Positions 51,404 through 61,015 of a stretch of 64,000 bases of DNA are shown one piece after another. This DNA comes from Haloplanus sp. XH21 (GTDB taxonomy: Archaea; Halobacteriota; Halobacteria; Halobacteriales; Haloferacaceae). Under the pieces are notes generated by a model, which had not been told where the DNA came from, searched no databases, and saw nothing but the letters and a program-made list of their open reading frames with translations. The position numbers and the translations under genes are program-made. The DNA lies in contig NZ_JALLPL010000001.1 of the NCBI RefSeq assembly GCF_023276355.1, positions 2,108,001-2,172,000 of the forward strand, in the 5' to 3' direction. Positions within the stretch are counted from its first letter, which is position 1; the number at the start of each line of letters is the position of its first letter.

Positions 51404-52567
51404 CTACGAGTCGACGTTGTCCGGGCTTCGCGGGTGGTAGTCGGTGTCGTACTCGCCCGGTCGGCCGTCGATCCGGTCGGGGGTGATCCGCCCGCCGAGC
51501 AGCATGAAGTCCAGCACGGTGCAGTAGAGCAGCGCTTCGACGACGGGAACGGCCCGCGGCGGCAGGACCGGATCGTGGCGGCCGACGACCTGAATCTCCT
51601 TCTCCTCGCCCGTCTCCCAGTCGACCGTCGTCTGAGTCTTCGGAATCGACACCGGCGGATGCCACGTCACCTCGCCGTAGATGGGCTGGCCGGTCGTGAT
51701 ACCGCCCTGGATCCCGCCGTGGTCGTTGCCCCCGGGAACGGGATCGCCCGACTCGTCGAATTCCCAGTCCTCGTTGTACTCGCTGCCGGCCGTCGTCCGG
51801 GCCTCGCGCCCGATGCCGTACTCGAAGTCGTTGACCGCCGGAATCGAGTACATGGCCTTCGCGAGCCGGGCGGGAATGCCGTCGAACCGGGGCGCGCCGA
51901 GACCGCGGGGGACGCCCTGACATTCGAAGTAGATGGACCCGCCGATGGAGTCGCCTTCGGTCTGATACTGGTCGGCCAGCTCGCGCATCTCTGCTGCCGT
52001 CTCGGGGTGGGCGCACCGCACCTCGTTCTCCTCGCTGTGTTCGAGGATCTCCTCGAACGTGACCGGCGGCGCCTCGATATCACCCATCTGGTTGACGTGG
52101 GCCTTGATCTGGATGTCGTGGTCCGAGGCGTCGAGCACCTGCTTGGCGACGGCGCCGGCCGCCACCCAGTTCACCGTCTCCCGGGCCGAGGAGCGCCCGC
52201 CGCCGCCCCAGTTGCGCGTGCCGAACTTCGCGGAGTAGGTGAAGTCGCCGTGACTGGGGCGCGGTGCCGTGATGAACGGCTCGTACTTGCCCGAGCGGGC
52301 GTCCTTGTTCTCGATGACCATCCCCAGCGGCGTGCCGGTGGTGTAGCCGTCCTGCAGGCCGCTCTGGATGCGCACCTCGTCGGGTTCGCCGCGGCTGGTC
52401 GTGATCTGTGACTGGCCGGGCTTGCGCCGGTCCAGGTCGCGCTGGATGTCCGCCTCCGAGAGTTCGACCCCGGCGGGACAGCCGGAGACGACGACGCCCA
52501 TCGCGTCCCCGTGGCTCTCGCCGTAGGTCGTCAGCTGGAACAGACGACCGAATCGATTACCGTTCAT
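51404..52567 (-). CDS. aroC: Chorismate synthase
   Basis: A 387-residue enzyme that converts EPSP to chorismate with reduced FMN. Family motifs are [61 protein letters not shown] and [18 protein letters not shown]. The ATG at 52567 gives NGNRFGRLF; it overlaps the end of aroA by 11 bases, so the two shikimate steps are translated together. The gene ends 52 bases before the start of the broken globin. Confidence 0.97.
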   Translation of the reverse strand: MNGNRFGRLFQLTTYGESHGDAMGVVVSGCPAGVELSEADIQRDLDRRKPGQSQITTSRGEPDEVRIQSGLQDGYTTGTPLGMVIENKDARSGKYEPFITAPRPSHGDFTYSAKFGTRNWGGGGRSSARETVNWVAAGAVAKQVLDASDHDIQIKAHVNQMGDIEAPPVTFEEILEHSEENEVRCAHPETAAEMRELADQYQTEGDSIGGSIYFECQGVPRGLGAPRFDGIPARLAKAMYSIPAVNDFEYGIGREARTTAGSEYNEDWEFDESGDPVPGGNDHGGIQGGITTGQPIYGEVTWHPPVSIPKTQTTVDWETGEEKEIQVVGRHDPVLPPRAVPVVEALLYCTVLDFMLLGGRITPDRIDGRPGEYDTDYHPRSPDNVDS

Positions 52568-53852
52568 GTCGCTCCAGTTCGGCTCCGAGGTCATAAAGCA
52601 CGTCGAAGAACGCCGGGAACGAGACATCGACGTGGTCGGCGTCCTCGATGGTCGTCGTCCCCTTGGCGACCAGGCCGGCGATGGCCAGCGACATCACGAT
52701 GCGGTGGTCGTCGTGGCCGGCGACCGTCGCCCCCTGCAGACGGGTGTCGCCGCCGTGGATCGTCAGCGTGTCCTGACTCTCGGACACCGACACCCCCATC
52801 TTTGCCAGTTCCGTCGCCATCGCGCTCACACGGTCGGTCTCCTTGTACCGGACGTGCTCGCAGTTGACGATGCGCGTGTCGCCGTCGGCGACCGCGCCGA
52901 GGACGGCGATGGTCGGCAGGAGGTCCGGCGTGTCGCCCACGTCGACCTCGATCCCCGACAGCGCGCTCCGTCGGACCGTAATCTCTCCCGCGCCGCGGTC
53001 CCACGAGATGTCCGCGCCCATCCGCTCCAGCACGTCGACGATGGCGCTATCGCCCTGGGCGCTCGGCTGGGCACCCTCGACGACAACTTCGTCAGCTGCG
53101 GCCACCGCGCCCGCCGCCAGCAGATACGACATCGACGAGAAGTCGCCGGGCACAGGGTAGGGATCGGCGCGTTCGTACTGCTGGCCGCCGGGAACGCGAT
53201 ACCCCGACTCGGTTTCCGACGCGTCGATCCCGAACGCCGCCAGCAGTTCGAGCGTGATGTCGACGTACGGCGCCGACTTCAACTCCGTTTCGAGGTCGAT
53301 ACTGATGCCGTCCTCGGTCACGGCCCCGGCCATCAACAGCGCGGTGATGTACTGCGAGGAGACGTCGCCTGGTATCGACGCCGTGCCGCCGTCGACGCCG
53401 CCGCCGACGACGAGGGGTGCCTGTCCGTTACCGCGCGTACTCTCCGCGCGCCCGCCGAGTTGCTGAATCGCGTCGAGCAGCGGCCCCTGGGGGCGCGAGC
53501 GGAGCGATTCGTCGCCCGTCAGAACGGTCAACCCGTCCGCGAGCGCCGCACAGGCCGTCACGATGCGCATCGTCGTGCCGCTGTTGGCGCAGTCGATGAC
53601 ATCGTCGGGGACGGTGGGCCGGCCGTCGAAGCCGTCGACGTCGAGGCGTCGATCGTCGTCAGCGCGGTCGACCGCGCCGCCGAAGGCTCGGACCGCCCGC
53701 ATCGTCGCCCGGGTGTCCGCGCTGACGAGAGGGTCCGCGACGACGGCGCCGTCGCTGTACCCCGCCGCGAGGATGGCTCGGTGCGTGTAGCTTTTCGACG
53801 GCGGTGCGCGCGCCCGCCCGCCGACGCGCGACTGCGTGAGTTCGACGTCCAT
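52557..53852 (-). CDS. aroA: 3-Phosphoshikimate 1-carboxyvinyltransferase (EPSP synthase)
   Basis: A 431-residue EPSP synthase, joining phosphoenolpyruvate to shikimate 3-phosphate. It has the [19 protein letters not shown] start, [11 protein letters not shown], the [20 protein letters not shown] substrate loop and [16 protein letters not shown]. The ATG at 53852 gives [21 protein letters not shown]; upstream frame residues are unrelated. It precedes aroC in an overlapping operon. Confidence 0.96.
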   Translation of the reverse strand: MDVELTQSRVGGRARAPPSKSYTHRAILAAGYSDGAVVADPLVSADTRATMRAVRAFGGAVDRADDDRRLDVDGFDGRPTVPDDVIDCANSGTTMRIVTACAALADGLTVLTGDESLRSRPQGPLLDAIQQLGGRAESTRGNGQAPLVVGGGVDGGTASIPGDVSSQYITALLMAGAVTEDGISIDLETELKSAPYVDITLELLAAFGIDASETESGYRVPGGQQYERADPYPVPGDFSSMSYLLAAGAVAAADEVVVEGAQPSAQGDSAIVDVLERMGADISWDRGAGEITVRRSALSGIEVDVGDTPDLLPTIAVLGAVADGDTRIVNCEHVRYKETDRVSAMATELAKMGVSVSESQDTLTIHGGDTRLQGATVAGHDDHRIVMSLAIAGLVAKGTTTIEDADHVDVSFPAFFDVLYDLGAELERHER

Positions 53853-53961
53853 ACCGACCCGTCGACCGGGTGCCGTATCAGCGTACCGAACGCGACACTC
53901 CGTCGGCCTCGGCGCACCGCCGCGACGCAAACTGTTTCAACCGCCCGCGAGACGTGCGGGT

Positions 53962-55011
53962 ATGTTCGATAAGTCGACGTGGATCAAACTCCCCCGGAAC
54001 GTGGTCGTCGGCCACGACGTCCTCGACGAGTTGGGCGCCGTGATCGACGACCTCTCCGTGGTCGGCCGGCCGCTGATCGTCACGAGTCCGACGCCGGACC
54101 GCCTCGTCGGCGACCGCGTACGCGCCCAACTGGGCGACGATCCCGTGACCGTCACCGTCGAAACCGCGGGCTTCGACGCCGTCGAGCGTATCGCCGAAAC
54201 GGCCGAGCGCGAGGACGTGGGCTACCTGGTCGGCCTCGGCGGCGGCAAGCCAATCGACACCGCGAAGATGGTCGCCGACCGCCGCGGCCTCGGCCTCGTC
54301 TCCGTCCCCACCGCCGCCAGCCACGACGGCATCGTCAGCGGTCGGTCGTCCATCCCGGAGGGCGATACGCGCCACAGCGTCGCCGCGGATCCGCCGCTCG
54401 CCGTCGTCGCCGACACCGAAGTCCTCGCGGCCGCGCCCTGGGAACTCACCACCGCCGGCTGTGCCGACATCGTCTCCAACTACACCGCCGTGGCGGACTG
54501 GAAACTCGCCCACCGCCTGCAGAACGTCGAGTACTCGGAGTACGCGGGCGCGCTCTCGCGGATGACCGCCGAGATGCTGGTCGAGAACGCCGGCTCGGTC
54601 AAGCAGGGCCTCGAAGAATCGGCGTGGGTCGTCGTGAAGGCGCTCGTCTCCTCGGGCGTCGCCATGTCCATCGCGGGGTCCTCGCGCCCGGCCAGCGGCG
54701 CCGAACACCTCTTCTCGCATCGGCTGGACCGCATGGCGCCCGACCAGGCCCTCCACGGCCACCAGGTCGGTGTCGGCACCATCCTCGTCGCCTACCTCCA
54801 CGAGGGCGAGGAGGGCACCTGGCGCAACATCCGCGAGGCGCTGTCGGTCATCGGCGCGCCCACGACCGCGGCGGACCTCGGCTTCGACGACGAGACGATC
54901 ATCGAGGCGCTGACGACCGCGCACCGTATCCGCGACCGGTACACCATCCTCGGCAACGGGATCAGCGAGGCCGCGGCGCGGGAGGCAGCCCGGACGACGG
55001 GCGTGATTTAG
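53962..55011 (+). CDS. egsA: sn-Glycerol-1-phosphate dehydrogenase
   Basis: A 349-residue NAD(P)-dependent enzyme that reduces dihydroxyacetone phosphate to sn-glycerol 1-phosphate, the backbone of archaeal lipids. The start FDKSTWIKLPRNVVVG, the nucleotide-binding VGLGGGKPIDTAKMVA, SVPTAASHDGIVSGRSS and the metal-binding GAEHLFSHRLD and HGHQVGVG are seen. The CTGTTTCAAC stretch 27 bases before the ATG may be its TATA region. Confidence 0.96.
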   Translation: MFDKSTWIKLPRNVVVGHDVLDELGAVIDDLSVVGRPLIVTSPTPDRLVGDRVRAQLGDDPVTVTVETAGFDAVERIAETAEREDVGYLVGLGGGKPIDTAKMVADRRGLGLVSVPTAASHDGIVSGRSSIPEGDTRHSVAADPPLAVVADTEVLAAAPWELTTAGCADIVSNYTAVADWKLAHRLQNVEYSEYAGALSRMTAEMLVENAGSVKQGLEESAWVVVKALVSSGVAMSIAGSSRPASGAEHLFSHRLDRMAPDQALHGHQVGVGTILVAYLHEGEEGTWRNIREALSVIGAPTTAADLGFDDETIIEALTTAHRIRDRYTILGNGISEAAAREAARTTGVI

Positions 55012-55149
55012 TCGCACACCGGTCCCGCAGTGCGGTCGTCCGTCCGATCGACGGGTGACACGTCTATCCGACGATGGCGGACTGCGTACCACCGTTGGAG
55101 AGTCGAGAGAGGGCAGCCTGCCGAACACCCGTCCACAGAGTAACCGGGG

Positions 55150-55806
55150 TCAGTCCTCCTGTTCGTCGACCAGCAGCGTGTTCAGTACGAGGGTGGAGAT
55201 GCCGCGCCGGAGGCGTTCGGTGACGGCCTGGTCGGAAATATCGAACGTGTCCGCGAGTTCCTGGGTGGATATCTGTCGAGGCAACGAATAGTATCCGGCC
55301 TCGACGGCGGTCGTGAGCGTTTCGCGCTGCGGGGGCGTCAAGCCGTACCAGGGTCCGGCGTCGGGTTTCGTGGGGTTGTAGATGCGCTTGATCGACACCT
55401 CGATGTCCTCTTCGAGGTAGTAGTCCTGAAACGTCGAGAGGTCCTCGTGAGTCGGGAATCTGAGTTCGAGCCCCCACGTGTCGGCGGTACCGGTTGCACT
55501 CAACAGCGCCGCGTCGAGATCGAGGATCGTTCGCAACAGTGAGGCCTCCGACGGGTCCCAATCCAGTGCGTACAATGTTTCGTCCTCGTGTGTGTTGACG
55601 AGTTGGATCTCGTTGACCGACGGATGTTCGCGGACGGAGCGTTCGAACGTCTCTCGTGCGTCGTTCCGAACCCGAACGAACGGGGTGGGTTTCCCCCCCA
55701 GCGGCACCATCGTTTCGAGGATGACCTGGGTCGACTCTTCGACCCGAAGGATCTGTCCCAACTCGAACGCTTCAGATGAAATAGTTATTTCGACGATGAC
55801 GCTCAT
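55150..55806 (-). CDS. Bacterio-opsin-activator-type HTH regulator
   Basis: A 218-residue haloarchaeal regulator. The N-terminal ~155 residues form the Bat-associated sensor region (VIVEITISSEAFELGQIL, TLYALDWDPSEASLLRTIL). The C-terminal HTH_10 is LTPPQRETLTTAVEAGYYSLP and then ISTQELADTFDISDQAVTERLRRG. The ATG at 55806 gives MSVIVEITI, a usual opening. Likely a transcription factor of a stress or metabolic response; its target is unknown. Confidence 0.88.
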   Translation of the reverse strand: MSVIVEITISSEAFELGQILRVEESTQVILETMVPLGGKPTPFVRVRNDARETFERSVREHPSVNEIQLVNTHEDETLYALDWDPSEASLLRTILDLDAALLSATGTADTWGLELRFPTHEDLSTFQDYYLEEDIEVSIKRIYNPTKPDAGPWYGLTPPQRETLTTAVEAGYYSLPRQISTQELADTFDISDQAVTERLRRGISTLVLNTLLVDEQED

Positions 55807-56023
55807 TAGATATGTACCCATTCCGTCGCAACTGCGTTAAAGACTCGGTAGAGGGTGTCTTCCGCGAGGATTCGGGCATGGTACACCATGCTTTCCGGTG
55901 GTGTTATCCCGTGTGACAGCGTAGTGGGTACTGCAGAGGCACCCGACTGTGGCCCCCCTGATCGTGTGGCGGTGAGTTCCACACTGCAGCGACGTCGTCT
56001 CGCAGTTGAGCGTGTCCCCCACT

Positions 56024-56203
56024 ATGACAACCGACTTCACTTCCGACGACGAGATGTCGAGCACAGAGGACTTCGAGACTGCCCTCGGACGGGTGATCCT
56101 TGCCGCCCTCGAAAGTGGCATCGATCCGCGTGGGACGTGGGAATACCGCACCGACGGGACGAACTCGGACATGGAAGTCATGGTCGTCGAGTTGGCGGAT
56201 TGA
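56024..56203 (+). CDS. Small haloarchaeal protein (HalOD1-like), 59 residues
   Basis: A 59-residue acidic protein. After MTTDFTSDDEMSSTEDF comes ETALGRVILAALESGIDPRG and then a strand WEYRTD and DMEVMVVELAD. The helix-strand pattern resembles a short output or adaptor domain found beside haloarchaeal kinases, such as the one encoded at 56293. An upstream GTG or TTG could also start it. Function unknown. Confidence 0.5.
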   Translation: MTTDFTSDDEMSSTEDFETALGRVILAALESGIDPRGTWEYRTDGTNSDMEVMVVELAD

Positions 56204-56292
56204 CGCTCGGATGATCACACCAGCGGGTACTGGTTTGAATCCCATGATACGCCATCCCGAAAGACTTCTCGAACGGGGCAGGATATTCGTGT

Positions 56293-57336
56293 ATGACGGA
56301 TGCTCTCGATTCCTCAAGCGAGCAGCCCGAATCGAGAGACACTGTCGCTCGTCGGCTCCTCGAGGGCGTCTCGACGCACGCGATCTTCATGCTCGATACC
56401 GACGGGAACATCGTCACGTGGCCCGCCCCGGCGACGGCGCTCTACGGACACGACGTGGCGGTCGTTCGTGACCAGCACGTGAGGATGTTGTTCGCCGACG
56501 ACGAAGGGACTGACTCCGACTCGCTCCCGGAGGGATTTTTCGAGGGACCGAAGACCGACGCAGTTGAGTTCGAACACTGGCACCGGCGGGCGGACGGCTC
56601 AGTTTTCTGGGGGACGCTAACGCTGTCGCCGCTGTGGAACGACACGTTTCACGGCTACGCAGCAATCAGTCAGGATACGACGACCACGAAAGAGTACGAG
56701 CGAATGCTGGAACGCCAGAACGACCGGCTCAAGGAGTTCACCGACATCCTCGCGCACGACCTCAGAAACCCACTGAACGTCATTGACGGGAATTTGATCC
56801 GGTTCGAGGAAACCGGCGACGAGGCACACCTGGAGACGATCGACGAGACGACCGACAGAATGGCACGACTCGTCGAGGATCTACTCCGCGTGGCACGACA
56901 GGGAAACGTCGTCACCGACCCGGAGCCGATCGACATCGGCGACATCATCGACACGGCCTGGCAGAGCATGAACACCGACTCCGGCGCGACCCTTCAGTAC
57001 GAGACCGCCCGGCCAGTAAGCGGCGATCCCGACAGACTCTGTGAGTTGTTCGAGAACCTCTTCCACAACGCCGTAGAGCACGGTGGGAACGACGTAACGG
57101 TTCGCGTCGGCCCGCTCGACACCGGCTTTTTCGTCGAAAACGACGGGCCAGGCATCCCCGACGAACACAAAGAGCAGGTCTTCGATCACGGGTTCACTAC
57201 GCGAGACGACGGTCACGGGTACGGTCTCTCTGTCGTCCGGACGATCGTCAACGCGCACGGGTGGGACATCATCGCTGCCGACGCGCAAACCGGTGGTGCG
57301 CGGTTCGAAATCACCGGTATCGACCTGCTCGGCTGA
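56293..57336 (+). CDS. PAS-domain sensor histidine kinase
   Basis: A 347-residue soluble kinase. A PAS domain (about 18-132, IFMLDTDGNIVTWPAPATALYG, then YAAISQDTT) is followed by the HisKA region with H155 in FTDILAHDLRNPLNV. The HATPase_c domain has FENLFHNAVEHG, VENDGPGIPD and DDGHGYGLSVV. There is no membrane helix, so the signal is probably cytoplasmic. A response regulator at 58170 could be a partner, but a peroxiredoxin gene lies between. Confidence 0.92.
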   Translation: MTDALDSSSEQPESRDTVARRLLEGVSTHAIFMLDTDGNIVTWPAPATALYGHDVAVVRDQHVRMLFADDEGTDSDSLPEGFFEGPKTDAVEFEHWHRRADGSVFWGTLTLSPLWNDTFHGYAAISQDTTTTKEYERMLERQNDRLKEFTDILAHDLRNPLNVIDGNLIRFEETGDEAHLETIDETTDRMARLVEDLLRVARQGNVVTDPEPIDIGDIIDTAWQSMNTDSGATLQYETARPVSGDPDRLCELFENLFHNAVEHGGNDVTVRVGPLDTGFFVENDGPGIPDEHKEQVFDHGFTTRDDGHGYGLSVVRTIVNAHGWDIIAADAQTGGARFEITGIDLLG

Positions 57337-57535
57337 TCCTTGATTCCGGTGGACGTGTCCGGGCATACCTCGATTTCGACGGCGCGGGACGGAGGATTCG
57401 TATCCCGCAATCGAGGGGTGATATAACGGGCATTGTTCACCATCCCCAATGAGTATCGACCAGTAGACGAATACTACCGAGTGTGATGACCGTCGAGAAA
57501 CCAGTGCCATCGGTTGAGGGATCAGAGAGTTCGCT

Positions 57536-58063
57536 ATGAGTTCGGACTCAACGTCCCCTCATAGAGACGGAGAGCATCGTGCGACGCCGAAAGAAGTCGG
57601 CGAACCGGCTCCAGCGTTCGAACTTCCCGGTGCCGGAGAGGACGGGATCGACACGTTCGACCTCGCTGACTACACCGAGGAGGGTGCGCTCATCCTCTCG
57701 TTCTACCCGTTCGATTTCAGCCCGATCTGCACCCAACAGCTCTGTGGCTTTCGTGATGCGGAGTGGTTGGCGTTCACGGATAACATCGATGTCGTCGGTA
57801 TTTCCGTCGATAGCGCCTACTCCCACCACCAATTTCGAGACGAATACGGGTTGACGTTCCCGTTGTTGACCGACCGGCTGGCCTCCGTCGCCGGCCAATT
57901 CGGCGTGAGATACGACGAGTGGGAACGCCACCCGGCCGTCTGCCAACGCGCGATATTCGCTATCGACACGTCACAGACCATCCGCTACACTTGGTGGACC
58001 GAGGATGGCAGCGAACAACCCACGTTGGACGATCTGTACGAATCCATCGAGTGGGTGGCGTGA
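57536..58063 (+). CDS. Peroxiredoxin (AhpC/TSA-type redoxin)
   Basis: A 175-residue redoxin. Its active-site pattern is P58-x3-S-x2-C65 (YPFDFSPIC), with C70 next and a third Cys in HPAVCQRAIFAID. The S replaces the common T. It would reduce peroxides. It is similar in plan to the peroxiredoxin at 10553 but diverged, and lacks the flanking repeats. It lies between a sensor kinase and a response regulator. Confidence 0.87.
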   Translation: MSSDSTSPHRDGEHRATPKEVGEPAPAFELPGAGEDGIDTFDLADYTEEGALILSFYPFDFSPICTQQLCGFRDAEWLAFTDNIDVVGISVDSAYSHHQFRDEYGLTFPLLTDRLASVAGQFGVRYDEWERHPAVCQRAIFAIDTSQTIRYTWWTEDGSEQPTLDDLYESIEWVA

Positions 58064-58169
58064 CACGATGGCCTTCCCCTACGGTGTGTAACGTGAAATC
58101 AGTCGACGAGCCCCGGGCAGACGCCGCTCGTGTTCGAAGGAGCTGATTCCGAACAGTGGTTATCAACTC

Positions 58170-58580
58170 ATGACGCTCGAAGACGATCATACGATCAGTC
58201 TGAGCAAGTCCGACACAGGGGGGCACGATGCTCAGCAGGTGACGGTCTTAGTGGCTGATGACGATGCGGACTTTCGTGAGACGCTCTGTCTCTGGTTGGC
58301 GAACGAGGACACCTATGAGACGAACGACGTCCAAAACGGGGAGCGAGCGATAGCGCAACTCGATGAGACGGTCGATATCCTGGTGCTTGACCGTCAGATG
58401 CCGAAACTCTCTGGCCCGGAAGTCGTCGAGCGACTCGACAAGACCTCCTTCGACGGAGCGGTCATCGTGCTCAGTGCCGATACGGCCGATTCGGCGCTGG
58501 ATGAAAACGACGTTACGGAATACCTCACCAAGCCGATCGGCCAGGCACTGTTTCTAGACACGATGCGCCGGAGTATCTGA
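58170..58580 (+). CDS. Single-domain response regulator (receiver)
   Basis: A 136-residue receiver domain with no output domain. The acidic pocket is VADDD, the phospho-acceptor is D74 in ILVLDRQMPKLSG, and K121 lies in YLTKPIG. It could pass a phosphate from the PAS kinase at 56293 to another protein. The first 22 residues are polar and unstructured. Confidence 0.9.
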   Translation: MTLEDDHTISLSKSDTGGHDAQQVTVLVADDDADFRETLCLWLANEDTYETNDVQNGERAIAQLDETVDILVLDRQMPKLSGPEVVERLDKTSFDGAVIVLSADTADSALDENDVTEYLTKPIGQALFLDTMRRSI

Positions 58581-58737
58581 GTAACGGTTGCTAGATTCAT
58601 ACCGGCGGGAAGCGTGGCCGCCGATACTCTCCACGGAAAGTGTGCACTCTTCAGCGATCTCACCGCTGCTCGCCGGACGTGCGACCAGTACCGGACACAA
58701 TAGCAAGAGGCAAGCCGGTGCGGTCCAACCGCCGAAT

Positions 58738-59355
58738 ATGGCAACGGCTAGCGCCAGCGGCCCGATCAAAGAGCATCCCGCCGCGGTCACCGCCGTCCTC
58801 TCGGCCGTGGGCTACACCCTCGTCGTGGGCACGTTCCTCGGCGTCGTTCCGGGATCGATCTTTCCTGATCTCTCGCTCCAGCAGGTGAATCGCCTCTCGG
58901 ACGCCATCGCCGTCGTCAACACGGTTGCGACGCTCACCCTGCTCGCCGGCTGGCGGTGGATCCGCCGCGACGAGGTGACGAGACACGCCACCGCGATGGC
59001 GACGGGGTTCGGTCTCATCCTCGTCTTTCTCGTCCTCTACCTGACGAAGATCGGTGGCGGCGGCACCAAGGAGTTCGTCGGCCCGACGCTCGTCTACTAC
59101 GCCTACCTGGCGATGCTCGCGATCCACATCCTCCTCTCTATCGTCTCGGTGCCGGTCGTCCTCTACGCGCTGGTTCTGGGCGTGACCCACACCCCGGCCG
59201 AACTCCGGAAAACGGCCCACGCCCGCGTCGGCCGCGTCGCTGCGGGGTCGTGGATCCTCTCGCTCTCGCTCGGCGTCGTGACCTACCTCCTCCTCAACCA
59301 CGTCTACGACTGGGAGTTCGTCGAGGCTGTCGTCGTCCTCCCGGTCGGCGCGTGA
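58738..59355 (+). CDS. DUF420-family membrane protein
   Basis: A 205-residue protein with six likely TM helices, matching the DUF420 family found near haem-copper oxidase and cytochrome genes. Signature pieces are LSDAIAVVNTVATLTLLAGW, LYLTKIGGGGTKEFVGP and LAIHILLSIVSVPVVLYAL, with conserved-looking His residues in the helices. Possible role in respiratory-chain assembly. The ATG at 58738 gives a short polar start before the first helix. Confidence 0.87.
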   Translation: MATASASGPIKEHPAAVTAVLSAVGYTLVVGTFLGVVPGSIFPDLSLQQVNRLSDAIAVVNTVATLTLLAGWRWIRRDEVTRHATAMATGFGLILVFLVLYLTKIGGGGTKEFVGPTLVYYAYLAMLAIHILLSIVSVPVVLYALVLGVTHTPAELRKTAHARVGRVAAGSWILSLSLGVVTYLLLNHVYDWEFVEAVVVLPVGA

Positions 59356-59505
59356 GCGTTCGGGACGACGAGCACCGGGGCGTCGCTCCCGTCGGTCGGC
59401 GCGAGAACGCGGTCGTGCATGACCGACGGTTCGGCCGTGCGATCCGTCAAGGCACCGCCGGTTCCCGGCGGGCGGGTTCACAGCGCGGATGATCGACGAA
59501 AGGAC

Positions 59506-59513
59506 TTTTTATA
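59506..59513 (+). promoter_or_regulatory. TATA box of the glycosyltransferase at 59535
   Basis: TTTTTATA is centred 25 bases before GTG 59535 and is the main evidence that this GTG is the start. Confidence 0.6.
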
Positions 59514-59534
59514 CGGCCGTCGCGTGGTCGACGT

Positions 59535-60596
59535 GTGCACGTCGCGTTCGTGACGATGACGACGGCTCAGCACGAAGCCAGTTGGCACGCTCAGCGGGTG
59601 CGTGCGCTCGCTGAGCGACTGGTCGCCCACGGCCACGAGGTGACCATCTGCTGTGCGCAGTGGTGGGACGGCGACCATCCCGCCTTCGACTACGAAGGCG
59701 TCACCTACCGCCGGGTGACGACCGAGCGCGCGCCCCGGCCGTTCCTCGCGAAACTCCCGCTCGTCCTCAACGGCGTCCGTGCCGACGTGATCCAGGTGGC
59801 CACACGGCCACTGCTGGCCGTGCCCGCCGCGAACGTCGCGGCGACCCTTCGCCGGACACCGGTCGTCGCCGAGTGGTGGGACAGTCCCGATGACGGCGGT
59901 CGCACCTGGCGAGACCACTGGGCCGTCCGGTCGCCAAACGCCGTCCTCGTCCCGTCACAGACCGTCGAAACTGCGGTGCGTGAGCGGGGCGCCGACCCCG
60001 ACTCCATCGAGGTGATCCCCGACAGCATCGACATGCCGCTGATTCGGGACGCCCCCGTGGATCCCCGCGCGGATATGGTGTACGCCCGCTCGCTCGACGA
60101 ACACGCCAACGTCGAGGAGTTTCTGCTGGCGCTGGCGGAACTCCGGCAGCAGGAGTGGCGCGCCGCGGTCATCGGCGACGGGCCGGCGCGAACCGACGCC
60201 GAGCGCATGGCTCGGGACCTCCGAATCGACGACCGAGTGGAGTTTCTGGGGGCGCTCGACCCCGCCGAACAGGTGCCGATCCTCAAGGGCGCACACGTCT
60301 TCGCCCAGACCGCCACCTGGGAACCGTTCGCGAGCGACCTCCTCCGCGCGCTGGCGTGTGGCTGTGTCGGCGTCGTCGAGTATCAAGCCGACTCGGCCGC
60401 CCACGAACTCGTCGAGGAAGACCCGCGCGGCGCGCTGGTGACCAGCCCCCAGGAACTCGCGGGCGAAATCGTGACCGCAGCCGGGATGGAGCGCTGGACC
60501 GTCAACGAGGCGTACGCGTCCTACGACCATCACGCCGTCCTGAACCGCTATGTCGACTGTTACGAGCGGGGTATCGAAAACTACGGATTCCTCTAG
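59535..60596 (+). CDS. GT4-like glycosyltransferase
   Basis: A 353-residue GT-B glycosyltransferase starting at GTG. The first half has HVAFVTMTTAQHEASWHAQR and PLLAVPAANVAATL. The second has VIPDSIDMPLIRD, VIGDGPARTDAERM and the donor-site region TATWEPFASDLLRALACGC. The E-x7-E motif appears shifted (EPFASDLLRAL), so the donor site is somewhat atypical. The acceptor is unknown. Repeat copy D follows its stop. Confidence 0.83.
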   Translation: MHVAFVTMTTAQHEASWHAQRVRALAERLVAHGHEVTICCAQWWDGDHPAFDYEGVTYRRVTTERAPRPFLAKLPLVLNGVRADVIQVATRPLLAVPAANVAATLRRTPVVAEWWDSPDDGGRTWRDHWAVRSPNAVLVPSQTVETAVRERGADPDSIEVIPDSIDMPLIRDAPVDPRADMVYARSLDEHANVEEFLLALAELRQQEWRAAVIGDGPARTDAERMARDLRIDDRVEFLGALDPAEQVPILKGAHVFAQTATWEPFASDLLRALACGCVGVVEYQADSAAHELVEEDPRGALVTSPQELAGEIVTAAGMERWTVNEAYASYDHHAVLNRYVDCYERGIENYGFL

Positions 60597-60597
60597 C

Positions 60598-60668
60598 GTA
60601 GCGTTCGTAAGTCATCACACCTGATCGCGCGCAGTCAGGCGATCACGTGCGCAAACGGCTCCAAACGC
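60598..60668. repeat. Palindromic intergenic repeat, copy D
   Basis: It aligns with copy C (39361-39433) along its full length: GTAGCGTTCGTAAGTCA at the left, CACACCTGATCGC (60616-60628) and GCGATCACGTGCG (60639-60651) as imperfect arms, and TCCAAACGC at the right. It lies between the glycosyltransferase and the MTH865-type gene. Confidence 0.8.
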
Positions 60669-60717
60669 AACTGGAGCTTTCGGAACGCTTTTCCGCCGGA
60701 TCCGCCCACAGTTGGCC

Positions 60718-60978
60718 ATGAGCGACACCGTAGAGGCGGAACTCCGCGAGCAGTTCCGGGCGGCGTTCGAGAACGCGGACTTCCCCGTGTCCGACCAGAT
60801 GGATCTCGTTCCGGCGCTCCCGAACGGCCCGGCAACGCGGTTCGAGGCCGGCGACGTCTCCTTTTCCGCGATGGAACTCGCAGCGAACCTCGACGGTCAC
60901 CAGGAGTTCCCCTACGACTCCGTCGACGAACTCGTCGATGACCTGATCGCGGCGCTGGAAGCCGAAGACCTGCTATAG
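60718..60978 (+). CDS. MTH865-family small protein
   Basis: An 86-residue acidic helical protein. The pattern LREQFRAAFENADFPVSDQMDLVPALPNGP and then MELAANL and FPYDSVDELVDDLIAALE matches the MTH865-like family, whose structure is known but function is not. The ATG at 60718 follows a likely AT-rich promoter. It precedes the S9 peptidase by 37 bases. Confidence 0.85.
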   Translation: MSDTVEAELREQFRAAFENADFPVSDQMDLVPALPNGPATRFEAGDVSFSAMELAANLDGHQEFPYDSVDELVDDLIAALEAEDLL

Positions 60979-61015
60979 GGGGAACACGTTTGGGTCATCC
61001 CGACCAACGGCCCCT

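Noticed and set aside
53926-53945. Another copy of the globin-gene element near egsA
   Set aside because: Only ACTGTTTCAA is shared with the element interior; there are no inverted-repeat ends, and the position fits the egsA promoter.
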